A stretch of 64,000 nt of DNA from Bacteroidia bacterium (GTDB lineage: Bacteria; Bacteroidota; Bacteroidia; J057). The position numbers and the translations under genes are program-made. How positions within the stretch are numbered: position 1 is the first letter of the stretch; each line of letters starts with the position of its first letter. The stretch is taken from assembly GCA_030430205.1 (NCBI GenBank), contig JAUIGE010000002.1:124001-188000 (forward strand). The letters are read 5' to 3'. This document shows positions 59,893 through 64,000 of this stretch, one piece after another. The notes beneath the pieces were generated by a model. That model saw only the letters and a list, made by a program, of their open reading frames with translations. It was not told the origin of the DNA and made no database searches.

Positions 59893-59909
59893 TATGAAAT
59901 TTTATTAGG

Positions 59910-60383
59910 TTACTCCAGGCCTTTCAACAAAGCCATCTTTGATTCTCCCATCCAGTCATGCGCTCCACTCAGGTCATGTACCACTTTCCCTTTTGAGTTG
60001 ATCAAATAGGTTTGAGGGATGGAGAAAATGCCCAGCATTTTGATAGAAGTGGGTTTGTGTAAAAAGACAAATGGCATTTGTGTTTGCGCCTTAAATTTTT
60101 TCAGGGTCTCAGGAGCCTCGTCGGAGACGAGAAGAAACACATACTCATCGCCCAGCGCCTGCTGTGCCTGTGCCATCGAAGGCAGTTCTGCCCGACAGGG
60201 GCCGCACCAGGTAGCCCAGAAGTTGAGGAAAATCTTTTTCCCTTTATAGACCGATAGGTCTACACTTTTGCCATCCAGTGTTTCCAGCCTAAGATTCTGA
60301 AAACTGACAGATTGGGGATTGCTACAGGATTGAAGACAGAAGAGGAGAGAGGACAAAAGAAGTATTGCGAAGAATCTTGTCAT
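59910..60383 (-). CDS. TlpA-family thioredoxin lipoprotein
   Basis: 157 residues from ATG 60383. Signal peptide with lipobox LQSC (Cys20). Thioredoxin fold with active site NFWATWCGPCRAEL (CGPC 60-63), cis-Pro region SIPQTYLINSKGK, so a redox-active envelope oxidoreductase of the TlpA/ResA type, likely reducing periplasmic disulphides (for example in cytochrome c maturation). In contrast, the thioredoxin-like lipoprotein at 12964-13830 lacks these cysteines. Confidence 0.93.
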   Translation of the reverse strand: MTRFFAILLLSSLLFCLQSCSNPQSVSFQNLRLETLDGKSVDLSVYKGKKIFLNFWATWCGPCRAELPSMAQAQQALGDEYVFLLVSDEAPETLKKFKAQTQMPFVFLHKPTSIKMLGIFSIPQTYLINSKGKVVHDLSGAHDWMGESKMALLKGLE

Positions 60384-60469
60384 ACCTGAATGATTTAAAA
60401 TACAAAGCAAAGCAAAGGTAAAGAATGTTGGAGGAACATTTGTCGGATAGCCAATAAGCTATCAGGTGA

Positions 60470-60800
60470 TTATATCAAGATGTTGAAATATTATTTTATT
60501 CTGATAAAGATGCCTTAAGCTTTGCCTGACTTTGATCATAGGATTTTGACAAGGGAAAATGAAGAAAATGAAGAAAATGGACAATTGAAAATGGAAAATT
60601 GACAATGTAAGACCATTTCCTCCATTATCCATTGTCCATTATCCATTGTCCATTATCCATTATCCATTATCCATTATCCATTATCCATTATCCATTCTCC
60701 ATTATCCATTATCCATTCAAAAAACCACCCCCCGTTTCTACTGAAAAAGAGCCCCCAAAGTATTACAATCATTTGATACAATCACCCTGAACAAGCTACG
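60470..60800. repeat. Dispersed intergenic repeat, copy B, with 14 CCATTNT heptamers
   Basis: Second copy of the element at 2441-2750, same orientation. The CCATTNT array (60622-60719) has fourteen units against seven in copy A; the facing AATGGAC/AATTGAA array is about 60576-60606. The flanks AAGCTTTGCCTGACTTTGA and TTTCTACTGAAAAAGAG are conserved. It lies between the TlpA gene (divergent) and the DUF4249-like gene. The remainder of 60411-60856 contains only a promoter. Confidence 0.85.
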
Positions 60801-60818
60801 ACTTAAGTAGTTGAAACG

Positions 60819-60851
60819 TTTGTCCATTGATGGCCGAATTGGTTATCTTTA
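60819..60851 (+). promoter_or_regulatory. Promoter of the DUF4249-like lipoprotein gene
   Basis: TTTG (60819-60822), 21-bp spacer, TATCTTTA (60844-60851; one mismatch to TAnnTTTG), ending 5 bp before the ATG at 60857. The mRNA would be almost leaderless, as for pheS. Confidence 0.55.
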
Positions 60852-60856
60852 AGATT

Positions 60857-61909
60857 ATGATCCGATTGCTTTCAACATGCATATTGGCTTGTCTGCTGGC
60901 CGCAGGCTGTGCAGAGGATTTCGATCTCAATGCGCCTCCGGAGGATATCTGGGTGGTATATGGCACACTCAATCCCGACGATAGCGTGCAATATGTGCGC
61001 GTTTCGAAAGCATTTCTGCCTCAAAGCAACGCTTTGGACAGTGCCCGCATGGGCGACTTCACGGTCAGGGGTTTGCGTATTTCCCTGAAAGGCGCTGATC
61101 AGTTTTTCGAAGCAAAACAAATGGACAGCGTGCTTCGGAACCCCAATGGCGACTTCGGGCCGCTGATGACGCTGTACGCGTTCAGCACCCAGGGCGCCAA
61201 TCGCCTCAAAGTCGGCGAGCTGTATCAGCTGTCGATTACAGCTGACAGCCTGGAGGGATTTTCCCTGCGGGCAAGCTGCCGCATCCCCTCGCGACCCTAC
61301 ATCCTCTTTCCTCGCCCTTCAGGCAATTTCAACCGCTCCTGCCTGAGCACTGCCTTTTTTGAAGACAGCGTCCAGGTGCTTTTTCGCAAGCACAGCCCCA
61401 ATGAGCCGCTTTCCCTTGCGATGGGATTTGAAATCCGGGTGCTGCTTTCTTATCGGGAAGAGGGCGAAGTGAAAAACTTCACCTACGGCCCCAGCCGTTT
61501 ATTCAACGGCAGCCGGGGCTGCAGCGCCGGCCAGCAGGCTACGCTCTGCTATGAATACGCCAGCGGCGCAGTGCTCAACAGTTTCCAGACAGCCATGAGC
61601 GATACATCGCTGCGATACAGCTACCAGGCAGAGCCCAGCTGTGCGCCCGCCCGCGCTTTTTTGCCGCAGGCAGTCCGCATACAGGTCGCAGCGGTAGACA
61701 GCGCATTGGGTACCTATATGGAACTCAACGATCCCGCCCAGCGGGATTATACGACCTACCGGCCCCAATACACCAATATTCGCGGAACCCAAAAAGCGCT
61801 GGGCATTTTTGGTGCCATAGCTGTGGGCGAATCTGCCGTAGGCTTGTCTGCCTGCGCCCGCTATTTGCTGGGCTTAAATGGGGTAAAAGATTCCACTTTG
61901 TGTGAATAG
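60857..61909 (+). CDS. DUF4249-like lipoprotein
   Basis: 350 residues from ATG 60857; an upstream TTG start lies inside the promoter. Lipobox LAAGC (Cys17 or close). The layout agrees with DUF4249 proteins: an N-terminal WVVYGTLNPDDSVQYVRVSK, RVSKAFLP, a middle beta domain (GELYQLSITADSLEGFSLRA) and a C-terminal part with ALGIFGAIAVGESA. Members of this family are usually encoded next to TonB-dependent receptors; none is seen here. Possibly an envelope binding protein; ligand unknown. Confidence 0.7.
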   Translation: MIRLLSTCILACLLAAGCAEDFDLNAPPEDIWVVYGTLNPDDSVQYVRVSKAFLPQSNALDSARMGDFTVRGLRISLKGADQFFEAKQMDSVLRNPNGDFGPLMTLYAFSTQGANRLKVGELYQLSITADSLEGFSLRASCRIPSRPYILFPRPSGNFNRSCLSTAFFEDSVQVLFRKHSPNEPLSLAMGFEIRVLLSYREEGEVKNFTYGPSRLFNGSRGCSAGQQATLCYEYASGAVLNSFQTAMSDTSLRYSYQAEPSCAPARAFLPQAVRIQVAAVDSALGTYMELNDPAQRDYTTYRPQYTNIRGTQKALGIFGAIAVGESAVGLSACARYLLGLNGVKDSTLCE

Positions 61910-61912
61910 AAC

Positions 61913-62086
61913 TCAGCTATTTTCTTTTTTCTCAAAACCCGGACAGTACAATACCGGCTGTACCGCATATTTGGGAAAACGCATGTCTACTTTGCTTTTC
62001 AGGCAAAGCCAAAAAGTGCTGCCACGGCTGTTGCTGACTACTTTTTGGTAGACACAAAGGGGGCAGATTGAATTTTGAAACATCAT
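61913..62086 (-). CDS. Small four-cysteine (zinc-ribbon-like) protein
   Basis: 57 residues, read from ATG 62086 to TGA 61913. Key pattern: CPLC, then SNSRGSTFWLC, then MRFPKYAVQPVLYCPGFE. I recall many bacterial small proteins of the form C-x-x-C ... S-x-RGS-x-F-x-LC ... D-x-RFPKYP-x-x-PV-x-x-C-x-G-[FY]-E, with four cysteines that would bind a metal. Its stop is 3 bp from the convergent DUF4249-like gene's stop, and its start is 28 bp after the M1-peptidase/barrel gene end, so it is probably co-transcribed with that gene. Function unknown. Confidence 0.82.
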   Translation of the reverse strand: MMFQNSICPLCVYQKVVSNSRGSTFWLCLKSKVDMRFPKYAVQPVLYCPGFEKKENS

Positions 62087-62114
62087 TTTTGCTTGAAGAT
62101 AAGGACACTGATCC

Positions 62115-64000
62115 CTAAAAAGCCTTGCCTACTCCCACTACCCAGCGAAAAGCCACAGCTTCCATCTCATCGGCTGGATGACTCATCCAGAGCGGCATAT
62201 CCAGCCGCAAAACCAGCGGTTTGTTTGCGCGGAAAAAGCGCCCATCATGCAGGCTGATCGTCAGGCCAAGGCCTGCATCCTGCTGCACAGCAGTCCATGC
62301 GGGTAGCCATTCGTCTACAACTTCTTTTCCCAGTATGCCCGCATCATAAAAAGCATAGACATCTGTTTTGATTTTTTTGCTGAAAGAAGGGATGAGTTTC
62401 CCCAGGCTGAGCTCGGCATTGGCGGCTGCGCCGCTTTCTGCCCGAAAATCCTGCTGCGCCTGCCAGCCGCTATATCCGCGCAGGTTGAGCCCTCCGGCAA
62501 AGTGCAGGTAGTTGGGGCGGAAGGGGTTGTCTCTGTTGAGCAAAGCATCAGGAAAAACACCGCGCGCGCGGTAAAAATCATCATCAAACATCTGCTCGGG
62601 GCTTCCGCCCGAACGATACAACTGGCTTTCCAGCGGCGTATCGCCGCGACCATAGCGCGCCAGCGCGTGCAAGCGGAGCGAGAGCTTGCCAAATAAAGCA
62701 ATGCGGTGGGTGGTTTCCCCTTCCAGGTAGGCATAAGAGCTTTGCGATCCCAGAAAGCTGGATCGCGCTTCGATCTGCCACAAACTGCCATAGGCAGTTT
62801 TTTCAAGCTGCTGCCTCGCTTTCAGCCGCAGGCTGGCATTGCTTTGAAGCACTTCCCAGTTTTGCGGCTCCGCCAGATAAAACTGCCCATTGTAGCGATC
62901 TCGTCGCTGAAACTGGTAAGCTGCGGAAAGGGTGGTCGTTTGTTTTCCCTGGTAAACCACTTTCTCTATGCTGCCAATATGGCGTTGCAGGCCATCCAGA
63001 AAAGCAGATTTCAGCCGCAGGTTAAACCCATTTCCCCACTTCCGCAAGGGCGTAGCATAACTCAGGCGGTAGCTATAGGGATGAATCACCGGTTCGGGAA
63101 AGCCCGGTGGTTGGGTCTGCCCGATTTCGCTATTGTACCAGGCTGTCAGCTGAAATTGATGGTCCCGCACACGGGTATGACCGTGGATACTGAGGCCTGT
63201 TTGCAGGCCACTCTGGCCGTTCCACCAAAGGTTGGGGCGAAAAGTCAGCTGGTATCGGTCCCAATGATTTTGGGGCCTGGGAGGCAGGAGGCTCACTTTG
63301 GCGCGCAGCGCTGAGTAGCCGACATAGTTGTTGAGGCGGTTGAGCTCGGCTGTCTGCCGATCCGGATCGAGGATCAGCCGCCTGAAAGAGGCAGGCAGGG
63401 TGATGTCGGTCTGGTAGACCGGATTTTCGGCGGGCCAGGGGAGCAGTACGCTGCGCTGTGCTTCATCTTTGGCGTAGGCCGATCGGGGGATGTGATAGCG
63501 AAGCACATCGCCGGTATCCGTTTCGACGATAAAATCCAAAGGGATAGTCGGATCACCTTCATAGCTCAGTGTCAGGCGGATTTTTTTCCCCTGGTCCAGC
63601 TTTTTTATTTTTTCTACTTTATAATCAAAAGTGGGTAAAGACGCTTGCCAGTTGTGAAAAAAGCCATTCAAGTCGCTGCCCAGGTAGCGGTGAAAAACTG
63701 CCGCAAAGTCATCGGGATCGGGATTCAAAGTTGCCCATTGAAAGAGGTAGCTCCGCAAGCCCCCAGCCAATTCTTTTTCGCTACACAAAGCGGCTAAATG
63801 ATGAAACATCAGGGCAGATCGGAGGGAAGGCGAAAGCGTCAGCGAATCATAAAAAATATGTATCAAATAAGGCTCAAACGCCTTTGACCATCGCAGATCA
63901 AAATCTGCCGTAGCCCCGCTATCGCGGACAAAAGCCGCCGCCTCATGCGCCGCCAAAAACTGCGCAAAGCCCTCACGGAAAGCCGTATCGGCATTGTTGA
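62115..64000 (-). CDS. M1-type peptidase C-terminal part fused to outer-membrane barrel, 5' end outside window
   Basis: The frame is open to the right edge (628 codons visible), so the start and the HExxH zinc site lie outside. The visible N-terminal part, with AFREGFAQFLAAHEAAAF, has the EGFA form that carries the third zinc ligand in M1 enzymes, followed by the M1 helical region and a beta domain (KIRLTLSYEGDPTIPLDFIV). From about residue 225 the protein becomes a barrel of many amphipathic strands (LTFRPNLWWNGQSGLQTG, YSYRLSYATPLRKWGNGFNL, LNLRGYSGW) ending ...FRWVVGVGKAF, as in BamA-like surface antigens. Likely a membrane-tethered aminopeptidase, assuming the missing part is intact. Confidence 0.8.
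   Translation of the reverse strand, partial: NNADTAFREGFAQFLAAHEAAAFVRDSGATADFDLRWSKAFEPYLIHIFYDSLTLSPSLRSALMFHHLAALCSEKELAGGLRSYLFQWATLNPDPDDFAAVFHRYLGSDLNGFFHNWQASLPTFDYKVEKIKKLDQGKKIRLTLSYEGDPTIPLDFIVETDTGDVLRYHIPRSAYAKDEAQRSVLLPWPAENPVYQTDITLPASFRRLILDPDRQTAELNRLNNYVGYSALRAKVSLLPPRPQNHWDRYQLTFRPNLWWNGQSGLQTGLSIHGHTRVRDHQFQLTAWYNSEIGQTQPPGFPEPVIHPYSYRLSYATPLRKWGNGFNLRLKSAFLDGLQRHIGSIEKVVYQGKQTTTLSAAYQFQRRDRYNGQFYLAEPQNWEVLQSNASLRLKARQQLEKTAYGSLWQIEARSSFLGSQSSYAYLEGETTHRIALFGKLSLRLHALARYGRGDTPLESQLYRSGGSPEQMFDDDFYRARGVFPDALLNRDNPFRPNYLHFAGGLNLRGYSGWQAQQDFRAESGAAANAELSLGKLIPSFSKKIKTDVYAFYDAGILGKEVVDEWLPAWTAVQQDAGLGLTISLHDGRFFRANKPLVLRLDMPLWMSHPADEMEAVAFRWVVGVGKAF

Overview
The window is chromosomal DNA from a member of the Bacteroidota, most likely a Saprospiria-type marine or wastewater organism. 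This rests on family knowledge, since no search was run. The evidence is: gldA (gliding motility ABC transporter); at least five secreted proteins ending in type IX secretion (T9SS) sorting domains; promoters of the Bacteroidota form TTTG-N17-21-TAnnTTTG; M23 peptidases of the cell-division/envelope type; an M1 peptidase fused to an outer-membrane barrel; and near absence of Shine-Dalgarno sequences.

Layout. 1-7.6 kb: a partial peptide-type ABC substrate-binding lipoprotein divergent from gldA, an intergenic dispersed repeat, alaS, an M23 peptidase, a MerR-type regulator and tRNA-Pro. 7.7-17 kb: a GMC oxidoreductase, a T9SS protein, pheS, a YwqK-repeat/TonB-C protein, and a tight three-gene operon (lipoprotein with a cysteine-less thioredoxin-like domain, exported barrel-like protein, and a patatin phospholipase fused to a complete CorA Mg2+ channel). 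17-25.3 kb: a Fic protein with an N-terminal winged-helix region, an SPFH protein, a T9SS protein, a PqiA-like membrane protein, and an AAA ATPase with a PD-(D/E)xK domain.

25.5-38 kb is a compact defence island, bounded by a 30-bp inverted repeat (26/30 identical). It is read leftwards: hsdM, hsdS (two near-duplicate recognition domains), a DUF262/DUF1524 GmrSD-type nuclease, hsdR, a YgjP-like metallopeptidase, then a separate AT-rich three-gene operon containing a Panacea (SocA-like) antitoxin and a probable toxin. A membrane protein of unknown function lies on the other strand inside the right repeat. Gene scars and a two-tRNA operon (Lys, Leu) follow.

39-64 kb is mostly housekeeping and envelope genes: a TPR/SH3 protein, fbp, pspA plus a short PspA-C-like partner, HMG-CoA lyase, an M23 peptidase, T9SS proteins including a CotH-like protein, an Upf1-like helicase, a TPR-CHAT membrane protein, the DUF177-rpmF ribosomal operon, a diheme cytochrome c peroxidase with a T9SS tail, an ECF sigma/anti-sigma-like pair, two NTF2-like proteins, a TlpA thioredoxin, a DUF4249-like lipoprotein, a 57-residue four-cysteine protein, and the C-terminal part of an M1-peptidase/barrel fusion.

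The strongest unexplained signals are (a) the patatin-CorA fusion and its operon, (b) the inverted-repeat-bounded restriction/toxin-antitoxin island, and (c) five intergenic loci built of 7-bp tandem units. In (c) the unit sequence differs from locus to locus but the period stays at seven, and most loci are arranged as inverted arms. Every function given here is read from sequence motifs by eye.
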